A program made the position numbers and the translations under genes. Below, one piece after another: positions 31,983 through 38,779 of a DNA stretch of 38,779 nt; position 1 is the first letter of the stretch, and each line of letters starts with the position of its first letter. This DNA comes from Desulfosarcinaceae bacterium (GTDB lineage: Bacteria > Desulfobacterota > Desulfobacteria > Desulfobacterales > Desulfosarcinaceae): contig JASJCL010000042.1 in the NCBI GenBank assembly GCA_030066015.1, forward strand, positions 1 to 38,779, written 5' to 3'. Below the pieces are notes generated by a model. The model saw only the letters and a list, made by a program, of their open reading frames with translations, was not told where the DNA came from and did no database searches.

Positions 31983-32249
31983 TTAGCTTCTCGGCAGCTG
32001 CATCAGTCCCTGGCAATTGGCGCTGCGCAGGGCCTTGGTGGCCACGCCGTGGCGAATGTAAATAAGGAGATCTTTCAACAGCAGGGCGTAGGTCTCCATC
32101 TCGCCGTTCTGGTTGCTGGCGGTTTCGCGTTTGTAACACTGACGTTGGGCCTCGGTGGCCTCCCGGTCGGTCATTAAAATGATGGCATCATAGGGTTGCT
32201 CGGCAATTTGATCGACGAACTCTGTCAAACTGGCGTTTGCGGACAGCAT
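31983..32249 (-). CDS. Small hypothetical protein (88 residues)
   Basis: The frame begins MLSANASLTEFVDQIAEQPY and is preceded by a very good Shine-Dalgarno sequence (GCAGGAGGGGATC). The product is mixed alpha/beta with a hydrophobic strand (YDAIILMTD) and an amphipathic helix (METYALLLKDLLIYIRHGV); it has no signal peptide or membrane segment. I do not recognise a family. A plausible promoter and phased direct repeats lie upstream, which favours a real, regulated gene. It could be a small regulatory protein, but there is no evidence for a specific function. Confidence 0.6.
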   Translation of the reverse strand: MLSANASLTEFVDQIAEQPYDAIILMTDREATEAQRQCYKRETASNQNGEMETYALLLKDLLIYIRHGVATKALRSANCQGLMQLPRS

Positions 32250-32310
32250 GATCCCCTCCTGCGTTAGGGCCGTCCGACCCGTCGGCGGGCGGAACGGAGG
32301 CGAAAACAGC

Positions 32311-32339
32311 TTTAAACTTAATTTCAACGGCTTGAGCAA
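32311..32339 (-). promoter_or_regulatory. Possible promoter of the 88-residue protein gene
   Basis: On the minus strand TTGCTC (32339-32334) is separated by 17 bases from TTTAAA (32316-32311). The −10 box matches consensus at four of six positions; the −35 is weak. A weak −35 together with upstream repeats would fit an activator-dependent promoter. Confidence 0.4.
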
Positions 32340-32383
32340 CAACCGGTGCATCCCGACAATTCGCCTTAGAATACTAAAGATTT

Positions 32384-32410
32384 GTTAGAATCGTGTTAGG
32401 TTTGCGTTAG
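32384..32410. promoter_or_regulatory. Three GTTAG direct repeats at exact 11-bp spacing
   Basis: GTTAG begins at 32384, 32395 and 32406 on the plus strand, which reads as CTAAC repeats in the direction of the 88-residue gene. An 11-bp period places all three on one DNA face. This is the layout bound by OmpR/PhoB-type response regulators. The sites lie about 45 bases upstream of the proposed −35 box. Confidence 0.5.
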
Positions 32411-32458
32411 GGGGCCTCATCGGTTTGCCGCGGGTAGGACGGCGGGCGGACAGAAGCG

Positions 32459-33400
32459 CTACCAGCCCCGCTCCACCGGGATACGGGCGGCGCCCGGCGA
32501 GCGGCGCAGGTGGATCACCAGAATGCCGGTGGTGATGAGCAGGGCGGCCGCCAGCAGGCGTGAGGTGATGGGCTCGGACAGCAGCAGACCGCTGAAGAGG
32601 ACGCCGGCCAGCGGCATGATGAAGACGAAGCTGTGCAGGGTGCCGGCGCCGAAACGGCCCAGCAAGGTATTCCAGGAGACGAAGCCGTAGGCCGTGACGG
32701 CCAGGCTCTGGTAGAGGATGGCCACGATGATGGGCGGGCTCACGGTTCGCGAAATCCCGTTTTCAAAGCAGATCGCGCCGATGGCGAAGATCAGGTTGGC
32801 CGCCAAGATCTGATAGAGGACGATCTGAAAGGGTGCGAAGCGGTGGATCACCTTCTTGGTGTAAACGGCGGTAACCGACCACAGGAGGGTGGCCGTCAGG
32901 ACGATGAGGTCGCCCCCGCGCAGTTGGGCACTCATGGCGCTCCTGTCGCCCATGAGGAGGGCGACCCCGGTGAAGCCCAGCAGGATGCCCAGCACTTTGC
33001 GCACACTGAGGCGGTCCTTGGGAATGAAGAAGTGGGCCAGGATGAGCACGAAGAAGGGCACCATATTGACGATGAGGGCCGCCCGGGAGGCGTAGGTGCG
33101 GCTCATTCCCAAGTAGAAGAGGTTGATCTGGGCGGCGAAAAGCAGGGCCAGCAGGAAAATCGGCCGGCGATCGGGTGCCGCGATGGCAAAGGGCAGCTTC
33201 CGCCAGCGGGCCCACAGGGCGATGGCCACGGCACCCAGCGAAAAGCGCAGGGCGGCGGCGCTGAAGGGTCCCAGACCGGTGAGGGTGTATTTGATGGCCA
33301 CGGCATTGGCGCCGAACATGGCGCACAGGAGGGCGATATAGAGCGCCGCGCCCAGGGTCAGCCCCTCTTCGGCCAACGGGTGGGTGTCAGACGTCGGCAT
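32459..33400 (-). CDS. DMT-superfamily permease (EamA/RhaT family)
   Basis: The 313-residue integral membrane protein has about ten helices arranged as two EamA repeats: residues 15-150 (ALYIALLCAMFGANAVAIKYTL ... GILLGFTGVALLMG) and 165-300 (GDLIVLTATLLWSVTAVYTKKV ... LLAAALLITTGILVI). The conserved proline-rich turn HSFVFIMPLAGVLFSGLLLSEPI in helix nine is typical. Family members export amino acids, metabolites or nucleotide sugars; the substrate is not visible. The ATG lies inside the end of the upstream B12-binding-like gene (14-nt overlap), so the two are probably co-translated. Confidence 0.92.
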   Translation of the reverse strand: MPTSDTHPLAEEGLTLGAALYIALLCAMFGANAVAIKYTLTGLGPFSAAALRFSLGAVAIALWARWRKLPFAIAAPDRRPIFLLALLFAAQINLFYLGMSRTYASRAALIVNMVPFFVLILAHFFIPKDRLSVRKVLGILLGFTGVALLMGDRSAMSAQLRGGDLIVLTATLLWSVTAVYTKKVIHRFAPFQIVLYQILAANLIFAIGAICFENGISRTVSPPIIVAILYQSLAVTAYGFVSWNTLLGRFGAGTLHSFVFIMPLAGVLFSGLLLSEPITSRLLAAALLITTGILVIHLRRSPGAARIPVERGW

Positions 33401-33911
33401 CGAGGGCCTCGCGGTTCACCAGCAAATATTCCAGGAAAGCGCCCACATCGGCGGCAACGAGCTCGATGCCGCAGCGGTCGGCCAGCGCCGGGTCGGCCGT
33501 GAAAAGCGGTCCCCCGCAGACCATGCGGGTGCCGGCCGGAATCTCACGGCGGATGCGCACCAGATCCGGCTCCGAGTCGAACTGCAAAACCGTCATGCCG
33601 AGAAGGGCCGGCCGATCGGCCAAACAGGCGTTGATCACGGTATCCGCAGTGACGGTCAGTCCCAGGTGACGCCGGTGCAGGCCCACCGCATCGGCAAAGC
33701 GGTGGATGATGGTCAGGCCCTGACCGAGGGCGTCATCCAGGGTGGCCGTGAGCAGCTGCGGCGGCCGCCGCCACAAGGGGCGGGTGGCGGGTGCCCTCCG
33801 CAGGCCGGCGAGGGCCTCGCTCTCGGCGATCAGGGCCTCATGGCCCGGCAGCCCCTGGTGCCGCCACCGGCGTATCAGGGACGCAACGGCAACCCGCAGT
33901 TCTGTGCCCAT
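33387..33911 (-). CDS. B12-binding-like domain protein lacking the cobalt-ligand histidine
   Basis: The 174-residue protein starts at MGTELRVAVAS after AGAGGGCCGT; an upstream extension of the frame has no support. After a helical N-terminal part like the B12-binding module cap (residues 1-50), a Rossmann-like domain follows. It contains LLTATLDDALGQGLTIIHRFADAVG, HLGLTVTADTVINACLADRPALLGMTV, and RMVCGGPLFTADPALADRCGIELVAADVGAFLEYL. The layout and the GG-x-L/P-FT segment match corrinoid-binding domains of methyltransferases. The DxHxxG motif, however, reads DALGQG, with leucine in place of histidine, so base-off/His-on cobalamin binding is not expected. It may bind another ligand or have lost cofactor binding. 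It is paired with a DMT permease. Confidence 0.65.
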   Translation of the reverse strand: MGTELRVAVASLIRRWRHQGLPGHEALIAESEALAGLRRAPATRPLWRRPPQLLTATLDDALGQGLTIIHRFADAVGLHRRHLGLTVTADTVINACLADRPALLGMTVLQFDSEPDLVRIRREIPAGTRMVCGGPLFTADPALADRCGIELVAADVGAFLEYLLVNREALDADV

Positions 33912-34069
33912 ACGGCCCTCTGTCGGCGATGGTTCCGGGTGAAGGGGTGGTGATCGAAACGAGCCCCAGCTTACGCCTCTTTCCCGCAGGCCGCAATCCC
34001 GTTCTGAGCCGTTCGTTCTTTTTCTTCCCGCCGTCGGCCGGCGGCCTGCGCTCCCCGCCGGATTGAATC

Positions 34070-34098
34070 TTGACAAGCGGGGTGGGAACCAGTGTAAA
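34070..34098 (+). promoter_or_regulatory. Sigma70-type promoter for the first solute-binding protein gene
   Basis: A perfect −35 box TTGACA (34070-34075) is followed after exactly 17 bases by TGTAAA (34093-34098). Transcription would start near 34105, giving a leader of about 90 bases. The sequence is directly upstream of the gene in the divergent intergenic region. Confidence 0.65.
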
Positions 34099-34192
34099 CA
34101 TCGTTAACCAACGCCCGTCCGGCGGATGGGCGATGCACCACCCGCACCGATCCGTGTCACAATCCCGCGTACTCAACATAAGGAGACCCGCA

Positions 34193-35845
34193 ATGCCGAA
34201 CATGAAGGAGTTCCACCCAGCCATTCCGCAGCTAAAAGCCGACCTGGACAAGGGTAAGATCTCCCGCCGGGAGTTTCTGCGCTATGCCGCCCTCACCGGC
34301 CTTTCGGTGGCGGCCGCCGCCAGCATGGGCGGCTTTGCCTTGCCCAAACGATCCTTTGCCGCCAACGTAAAGCGCGGCGGTACGCTGCGTATCGCCGGTC
34401 CGGTGCACAAGGTCACCCATCCGGCCCAATTTTCCTGGATCACGCCGACGAACCAGCTGCGTCAGGTGGCCGAGTACCTGACGTACACCGACGCGGACAA
34501 CGTCACCCACCCCTACCTGCTGGAGAACTGGCAGGCCTCCGACGATCTCAAGACCTGGACCCTCAACCTGCGCCAAGGGGTCAACTTCAACAACGGTGAC
34601 GCCTTTACCGCCGACGACGTGGTGTTCACCTTGAACCAGTGGCTCAACAAGGACGTGGGCTCCTCCATGATGGGCATGATCGGCGGCTACCTCGACGCCA
34701 GCAACATCGAGAAGGTCAATGACCACCAGATCAAGCTCCACCTGAATCGGCCCGAGATCGGGGTTCCCGAACATCTTTTCCACTACCCGGCCATGGTGCT
34801 CAACCACAAGACCTTCGAGGGCGACTTCATCAAGGCCCCCCACGGCACGGGCCCCTTCGTCCTGGAAACCTACAAGGAGAGCGAACGCTGCGTCCTAAAG
34901 GCCCGCAGCGACTACTGGAACAAGGGCGCCGACGGCAAGCCCATGCCCTACCTGGACGCGGCGGAGTATATCGACATGGGCACCGAAATGGCCCCCATGA
35001 TCGCCGCCATTCAGGCCGGCGAGATCGACCTGATCGATTTCGGCGACATCGGCGGCACCGAGGCGTTTCAGGCCCTCAAGAACGACGACCGCGTCAACGT
35101 CATGCCCATCACCACCAACCAGACCCGCATTCTGCGCATGCGGGCCGACCTCAAGCCCTGGTCGGACAACCGGGTCCGCATGGCCCTCAAACTCTGTCAG
35201 CATCGCGAGAAGATTCTGGCCCTGGCCTACTTCGGCCAGGGGCTGGAGGGTCAGGATGTCCATGTGAGTCCGAAGCACCCCGAATACTGCCAGATCGCAA
35301 CGCCCAAATACGATCCGCAGCGGGCCAAGGAGCTGCTCCAGCAGGCCGGCTACCCCAACGGCCTGGAGGTCAACCTGGCCGTGGGCAGCGGGTGGAACGA
35401 GATCGTGCGCTACGCCGAGATCCTCAAGCAGGACGCCGCCCCGGCCGGCTTCAAGATCAACATCCAGACCATGCCCAACGCCCAGTACTGGGAGAAGTGG
35501 ACCGAGGTCGACCTGGGCATCACCACCTGGGCCCACCGCCCCCTGGGCACCATGGTGCCCAGCCTGGCCTACGTGGGCGACGCCGAGGGCAAGCCGGTGG
35601 CCTGGAACGAGACCCGCTGGGTGGACAAAGAATTCACCGACCTGCTCAATCAGGCCAACGGCACCCTGGATGTGGAGGCGCGGCGCCAGATCTTCTGTAA
35701 GCTGGAAGAGATTCAGCAGCGGCGCGGCTCCATCGGCAACGCTTTCTGGATCAACGTCTGGACCATCACCCGCAAGCGGGTGCAAGGGATCGTCTCCCAC
35801 CCCAGCCTCTATCTGAGCCTGGACAAGGCCTGGGTCACCGCCTAG
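34193..35845 (+). CDS. Tat-exported ABC transporter substrate-binding protein, family 5 (peptide type), copy 1
   Basis: The 550-residue protein has a twin-arginine signal, SRREFLRYAALTGLSVAAAA (residues 24-43), with likely cleavage near residue 56. It has no lipobox. The mature part shows family 5 (SBP_bac_5) features: KRGGTLRIAG, HPYLLENWQASDDLKTWTLN, FNNGDAFTADDVVFTLNQW, PHGTGPFVLETYKESE and ALKLCQHREKILALAYFGQG. These proteins deliver oligopeptides, nickel or opines to an inner-membrane ABC permease. Tat export suggests folding or ligand loading in the cytoplasm. AAGGAGACCCGCA sets the start. A second protein of identical length and, by eye, roughly two-thirds identity lies at 36836-38488. 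No permease gene is adjacent. Confidence 0.93.
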   Translation: MPNMKEFHPAIPQLKADLDKGKISRREFLRYAALTGLSVAAAASMGGFALPKRSFAANVKRGGTLRIAGPVHKVTHPAQFSWITPTNQLRQVAEYLTYTDADNVTHPYLLENWQASDDLKTWTLNLRQGVNFNNGDAFTADDVVFTLNQWLNKDVGSSMMGMIGGYLDASNIEKVNDHQIKLHLNRPEIGVPEHLFHYPAMVLNHKTFEGDFIKAPHGTGPFVLETYKESERCVLKARSDYWNKGADGKPMPYLDAAEYIDMGTEMAPMIAAIQAGEIDLIDFGDIGGTEAFQALKNDDRVNVMPITTNQTRILRMRADLKPWSDNRVRMALKLCQHREKILALAYFGQGLEGQDVHVSPKHPEYCQIATPKYDPQRAKELLQQAGYPNGLEVNLAVGSGWNEIVRYAEILKQDAAPAGFKINIQTMPNAQYWEKWTEVDLGITTWAHRPLGTMVPSLAYVGDAEGKPVAWNETRWVDKEFTDLLNQANGTLDVEARRQIFCKLEEIQQRRGSIGNAFWINVWTITRKRVQGIVSHPSLYLSLDKAWVTA

Positions 35846-35873
35846 CCCTTCGCCCGGACCGCTAACGAACCTG

Positions 35874-35914
35874 AAAAGCCGCCCCGCTTTCCGGCGAGGC
35901 GGCTTTGCTGTTTT
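35874..35914. terminator. Rho-independent terminator, probably bidirectional
   Basis: AAAGCCGCC (35875-35883) pairs with GGCGGCTTT (35898-35906), and inner bases add to the stem. GCTGTTTT follows on the plus strand, and GGCGGCTTTTC on the minus strand. It lies between the convergent ends of the first binding-protein gene and the lrp-like gene and would serve both. Confidence 0.8.
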
Positions 35915-35929
35915 CTGGGGCGCGTTGGT

Positions 35930-36394
35930 TCAGACCAGCTTGAAGTACTTGTTGTCGGTACTCAAGAGGATGAAGGTTTCGGTGGAGATGATGTTCTTGA
36001 CCCGGCTCAGGCGGCTCTTGTGGAAGAGAAAGTCATTGAGGTCGGCGATGGTATCTTCCATCACCTCGATGAAGAGGTCATACTTCCCCGTGGCCACATA
36101 GACGGCCGAGACACCGGGAATTTTGCTGATCTCGCTGACGGCCTGCATGTGCCCGCGCCGCTCGAGCTTGATGCCGACGATGGCGGCCACCTTGTTGGTC
36201 AGTTTGAAGGGATCGACGCGGGCTTCCAGCTTCAATATCCCGGTCCGCACCAGCCGGTTCACCCGGTTACTGATGGTGCTTTCGGAGACGCTGAGCTTGG
36301 CCGCGATCTCTTTGTAGGAGCGGCGGGCATCCTCCTGGAGTTCCAAAATGATGCTGCGATCCAGATCGTCTATTCGATTGCTGGCAAGCGCCAT
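35930..36394 (-). CDS. Lrp/AsnC family transcriptional regulator
   Basis: The 154-residue protein has the AsnC-type helix-turn-helix in residues 8-58 (IDDLDRSIILELQEDARRSYKEIAAKL; SVSESTISNRVNRLVRTGIL). The RAM ligand-binding domain follows (VAAIVGIKLERRG, YVATGKYDLFIEVM, ETFILLST). Lrp-type proteins form octamers that wrap DNA and respond to amino acids. GGAGAGGATAG precedes the ATG. The gene is divergent from the second binding-protein gene and convergent with the first, so it is the natural candidate to control one or both in response to an amino acid or peptide. Half-sites AATATC overlap its own promoter, suggesting autoregulation. Confidence 0.93.
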   Translation of the reverse strand: MALASNRIDDLDRSIILELQEDARRSYKEIAAKLSVSESTISNRVNRLVRTGILKLEARVDPFKLTNKVAAIVGIKLERRGHMQAVSEISKIPGVSAVYVATGKYDLFIEVMEDTIADLNDFLFHKSRLSRVKNIISTETFILLSTDNKYFKLV

Positions 36395-36514
36395 CTATCC
36401 TCTCCATCTGCCGGTGGCATGGCCGTCCGCTGCCGTGGATTGCGCCCTGGCGGCCCGCAACAGCGTATCGCCCGCTGGCCGACCGATGGGCATCTATTGT
36501 AATCCTCGCCAACT

Positions 36515-36543
36515 AATATCTATAAAGGTCGGTATTTTGTCAA
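36515..36543 (-). promoter_or_regulatory. Promoter of the lrp-like gene with overlapping half-sites
   Basis: On the minus strand a perfect TTGACA (36543-36538) is followed after 17 bases by GATATT (36520-36515). Both boxes overlap AATATC half-sites, so the product could repress its own gene. The −10 match is modest. Confidence 0.5.
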
Positions 36544-36690
36544 TATCCAAAGAAAATATTGAGATGATGGCATAATGCGGCAGAAAGTTGGATATTATTG
36601 CGAATAAATTTTTTTTAACCGGGCATTTTCGACATATTATCTAAGATATTGCCGTTATTATGCGATTTCCGCAGATAATCGAAAAACAAC

Positions 36691-36719
36691 TTGTAATATG
36701 TCTTCCGTTTTGCTGTAAT
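36691..36719 (+). promoter_or_regulatory. Sigma70-type promoter for the second solute-binding protein gene
   Basis: TTGTAA (36691-36696) and TGTAAT (36714-36719) are separated by exactly 17 bases. The −10 box matches consensus at five of six positions. The predicted leader is about 110 bases. Confidence 0.6.
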
Positions 36720-36835
36720 GCTGACCGCCATTCACTTAATAGGGTTCATCCAGAAATAGTGGTGTTCTTGAGGATCTGCACGATCGGGCCGTGGGGCTAT
36801 GGACGGATGGACGCCCAATGAAGGAGGAGTCGAAG

Positions 36836-38488
36836 ATGGTTGACACACACAAAGGGCACCCTGGAGTCTCCCAATTGAAGGATCAATTGGACGCCGGCAA
36901 CCTCTCTCGCCGGGAGTTCATCCGCTACAGTGCGCTGCTCGGCCTGAGCGTATCGGCCGCCGGCCAGATCGTCGGCCTCATGTTGCCCAGGCGCGCCGCC
37001 GCAGCCGGTTTCAAACGCGGCGGGGTTCTGAAAGTGGCCCAACAGGTTCAGAAGATCGACCACCCAGCGCGCTTCTCCTGGCTGATGCCGTCCAACGCCA
37101 CCCGCCAGATCTGGGAGTACATGACCTTTACCGATGAGAACAACCTCACCCACCCCTATCTGTGCGAGAGCTGGAGCGCCAGCGACGACCTCAAATCCTG
37201 GACCTTCAATGTCCGCAAAGGGGTCCGCTTCAACAACGGCGACGCCTTCACGGCCGATGACTGCATCTTCACCATTCAGCAGTGGCTGGATGATAAGGTG
37301 GGCTCCTCCCTCAAAGGCCTGGTGGGCTCCTACCTGGATCCATCGGGTATCGAAAAGGTGAACGACCACCAGTTCAAGCTCAACCTCAAACGGGCCGAGA
37401 TCGCCCTGCCGGAGCATTTCTACCAGTACACGGCCCAGGTGCTCAATCACCGCACCTTCGAAGGCGACATGAAAAAAGCGCCTCACGGAACGGGGCCCTT
37501 CGTGCTCGACACCTACAAAGAGGGCGAAATCTGCATCGTCAAGGCCCGCAAGGATTACTGGCAGAAAGGGGCCGACGGCAAGCCGCTGCCCTACCTGGAC
37601 GAGGTGCGCTTCATCGATATGGGCGGAGAGAAAGCGCCCCAGATCGCGGCCCTCAAGTCGGGCGACATCGACGTCATCGACGCCTCGGACAGCCCCGGTC
37701 CCGACATCATGAAGGCGGTCCAGGGCGACCAGCATCTCGAGATCATCCCGGTAACCACGGCCACCACCAGAGTTCTTCGTATGCGGGTGGACCTCAAGCC
37801 CTGGACCGACAATCGGGTGCGCCAGGCCCTCAAGCTCTGCCAGCACCGCGAGAAGATCCTGGCCCTGGCCTACCAAGGCGAGGGCATGCAGGGCCATGAC
37901 TTCCACATCTGCCCCAAGCATCCCGACTACTGCGAAAAAGCGGTGCCTGCCTATGATCCAGAGAAGGCCAAGCAGCTCCTCAAGGAGGCCGGCTATCCCA
38001 AGGGCATCGATGTCAACCTGGCGGTCGGTTCGGAGTGGACCGACGTGGTGCGCTACGCCGAGGTGCTCAAGCAGGATGCGGCGCCCGCCGGCATCCGGGT
38101 CAACATCCAGACCATGACCACCAGCCAATACTGGGAGAAGTGGACCGAGGTGGATTTGGGCATCACCCCCTGGACCCATCGGCCGCTGGGAACCATGGTG
38201 CCCAACCTGGCCTACATCGCCGACGACACGGGCAAACCCGTGCCCTGGAACGAGACCCGCTGGGTGGACAAGGAGTTCAGCGAGCTGCTGGCCGAAGCCA
38301 GCGGCACCCTTGACGTCGAGAAGCGCAAGCAGATCATGTGCAAGCTCGAGGATATCCAGATGGAGCGCGGCTCCATCGGCATCGCTTATTGGATGAATAC
38401 CTGGATGTGCCCCAACAAGAAGCTGAAGAACGTGGTGGCCCATCCCAATCTGCTGCTGCTGCTGAACGAGGCCTGGCTGGACGCTTAG
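36836..38488 (+). CDS. Tat-exported ABC transporter substrate-binding protein, family 5 (peptide type), copy 2
   Basis: The 550-residue protein is collinear with copy 1 over its whole length. Its twin-arginine motif SRREFIR is at the same residues, 24-30, and it shares FNNGDAFTADD, EKVNDHQ, APHGTGPFVL, KALKLCQHREKILALAY-like and YWEKWTEVDLGIT segments. Differences cluster in the signal peptide and in parts of the ligand lobe (for example DASDSPGPDIMKAVQGD against DFGDIGGTEAFQALKND), so the two probably bind different ligands. AAGGAGGAGTCGAAG precedes the ATG; an in-frame ATG 18 nt upstream would place the start inside that ribosome site and is less likely. The divergent lrp-like regulator and the ABC ATPase entering from the right edge suggest one amino acid or peptide uptake locus. 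Confidence 0.93.
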   Translation: MVDTHKGHPGVSQLKDQLDAGNLSRREFIRYSALLGLSVSAAGQIVGLMLPRRAAAAGFKRGGVLKVAQQVQKIDHPARFSWLMPSNATRQIWEYMTFTDENNLTHPYLCESWSASDDLKSWTFNVRKGVRFNNGDAFTADDCIFTIQQWLDDKVGSSLKGLVGSYLDPSGIEKVNDHQFKLNLKRAEIALPEHFYQYTAQVLNHRTFEGDMKKAPHGTGPFVLDTYKEGEICIVKARKDYWQKGADGKPLPYLDEVRFIDMGGEKAPQIAALKSGDIDVIDASDSPGPDIMKAVQGDQHLEIIPVTTATTRVLRMRVDLKPWTDNRVRQALKLCQHREKILALAYQGEGMQGHDFHICPKHPDYCEKAVPAYDPEKAKQLLKEAGYPKGIDVNLAVGSEWTDVVRYAEVLKQDAAPAGIRVNIQTMTTSQYWEKWTEVDLGITPWTHRPLGTMVPNLAYIADDTGKPVPWNETRWVDKEFSELLAEASGTLDVEKRKQIMCKLEDIQMERGSIGIAYWMNTWMCPNKKLKNVVAHPNLLLLLNEAWLDA

Positions 38489-38501
38489 AAGCCAGTGACC
38501 A

Positions 38502-38542
38502 GTATCCAGTTGCCAGTTGTCAGGCATCCGCATACTGGATAC
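38502..38542. repeat. Short inverted repeat, possible dispersed element
   Basis: GTATCCAGT (38502-38510) and ACTGGATAC (38534-38542) are perfect 9-base inverted arms. They lie in a stretch rich in CCAGT units directly after the second binding-protein gene. It looks like a small dispersed intergenic repeat; only one copy is seen in this window. Confidence 0.35.
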
Positions 38543-38573
38543 CGGACACTCGGATCCTGGGCCCTTAACATCA

Positions 38574-38605
38574 AAAAGGGGAGACGAGCCCTCGTCTCCC
38601 CTTTT
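38574..38605. terminator. Strong bidirectional rho-independent terminator
   Basis: AAAAGGGGAGACGAG pairs perfectly with CTCGTCTCCCCTTTT across a two-base centre, a 15-bp stem with A-tract and T-tract at the two ends. It lies between the convergent ends of the second binding-protein gene and the ABC ATPase gene and can stop transcription in both directions. Confidence 0.92.
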
Positions 38606-38630
38606 CTACTATTTTAGTCCGTATCTGCCG

Positions 38631-38779
38631 TCAGCCCGCGGCCGCCTCCCGGTCGTGCACCACCGGTTCCATCTCCATGAGCTTTTCGATGGGGATGTGG
38701 CACAGGATGCGGTGTCCGGTGCCGTTTTGCTGCCAGGGGGGCTTTTGCTGCTCGCAGATGGCGCCGCCGTCGGGCAGCA
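38631..38779 (-). CDS. Oligopeptide/dipeptide-type ABC transporter ATP-binding protein, C-terminal end (partial)
   Basis: The last 48 codons of a minus-strand gene enter from the right edge and end at a TGA at 38631. The peptide LPDGGAICEQQKPPWQQNGT, followed by GHRILCHIPIEKLMEM, has the spaced cysteines and final HxxxCH of the C-terminal oligo/dipeptide extension in DppD/DppF/OppD/OppF-type ATPases, where these cysteines can hold an Fe-S cluster. The Walker and signature motifs are outside the window. The gene converges with the second solute-binding protein gene and is the last of its transcript. It probably belongs to the transporter that uses the neighbouring binding proteins. Confidence 0.7.
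   Translation of the reverse strand, partial: LPDGGAICEQQKPPWQQNGTGHRILCHIPIEKLMEMEPVVHDREAAAG

Larger units (their letters stand above)
36395..36835. promoter_or_regulatory. AT-rich divergent control region between lrp-like and binding-protein genes
   Basis: This 441-base stretch contrasts sharply with the GC-rich surroundings from about 36500 to 36740. It holds promoters for both genes, a CAATAT-N9-ATATTG palindrome (36541-36561), and four AATATC/GATATT half-sites at 36515, 36542, 36591 and 36645: two in one orientation, then two in the other. AT-rich, repeated half-sites are usual for Lrp-family control regions. No open frame in it has support. Confidence 0.65.

Noticed and set aside
36797-38533. 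A 578-codon minus-strand frame opposite the second solute-binding protein
   Set aside because: It mirrors the binding-protein gene. A similar shadow lies opposite copy 1 (34895-35800), as expected from paralogous sense sequences.

Overview
The window is GC-rich, densely coded DNA from a bacterium. The gene content points to a Gram-negative, probably anaerobic deltaproteobacterium (Desulfobacterota, possibly a sulfate reducer). The grounds are an MttB-type methyltransferase, a rubrerythrin, a double-length UvrA, a DUF4139 protein, an outer-membrane TPR/beta-barrel exporter and twin Tat-exported family-5 solute-binding proteins. This placement is inferred from gene content and was not tested by database search. 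No rRNA, tRNA, CRISPR array or intact insertion sequence was seen.

Left block (1-12884, all minus strand). Reading in the direction of transcription: a cation-chloride/APC-type transporter, a cellulose-synthase-like GT2 glycosyltransferase, a membrane-anchored TPR protein, a large TPR/beta-barrel secretin, a GH8 endoglucanase (BcsZ-like), a DUF4139 protein, a stand-alone cyclic-nucleotide-binding protein and the first 282 codons of an MttB-family methyltransferase. The middle genes form a compact exopolysaccharide synthesis/export operon. It resembles bcsA-C-Z, but no bcsB gene and no PilZ domain are visible. A perfect 17-bp palindrome upstream of the transporter recurs at 14 of 17 positions just upstream of the GT2 start, so the two transcripts may share a regulator.

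Middle block (13000-21100). A hybrid sensor kinase (PAS-GAF-HisKA-HATPase-REC) follows a roughly 440-nt leader with hairpin potential. It converges on typA/bipA. Next come a small secreted ORF and a hotdog thioesterase on the plus strand, converging on a minus-strand pair: a TIM-barrel epimerase and rsgA, with a 4-nt overlap.

Right-centre block (21176-31557, all plus strand). A 1788-residue tandem UvrA has four intact ABC sites. It is followed by an alpha/beta hydrolase, an HNH protein (YajD-like), rubrerythrin, a DUF1499 protein, a QueG-like Fe-S protein and a membrane HAMP-SpoIIE phosphatase. The last two overlap by 4 nt. DNA repair, oxidative-stress and signalling functions are grouped here.

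Right block (31983-38779). A small hypothetical protein sits downstream of three GTTAG repeats at exact 11-bp spacing. Then come a DMT-family permease overlapped by a B12-binding-like protein that lacks the cobalt-ligating histidine, and two 550-residue Tat-dependent peptide-type solute-binding proteins on either side of an Lrp/AsnC regulator. The regulator and the second binding protein are divergent across an AT-rich promoter island with recognisable sigma70-type boxes. The C-terminal end of an oligopeptide-type ABC ATPase enters from the right edge, so the partner transporter probably lies just outside the window.
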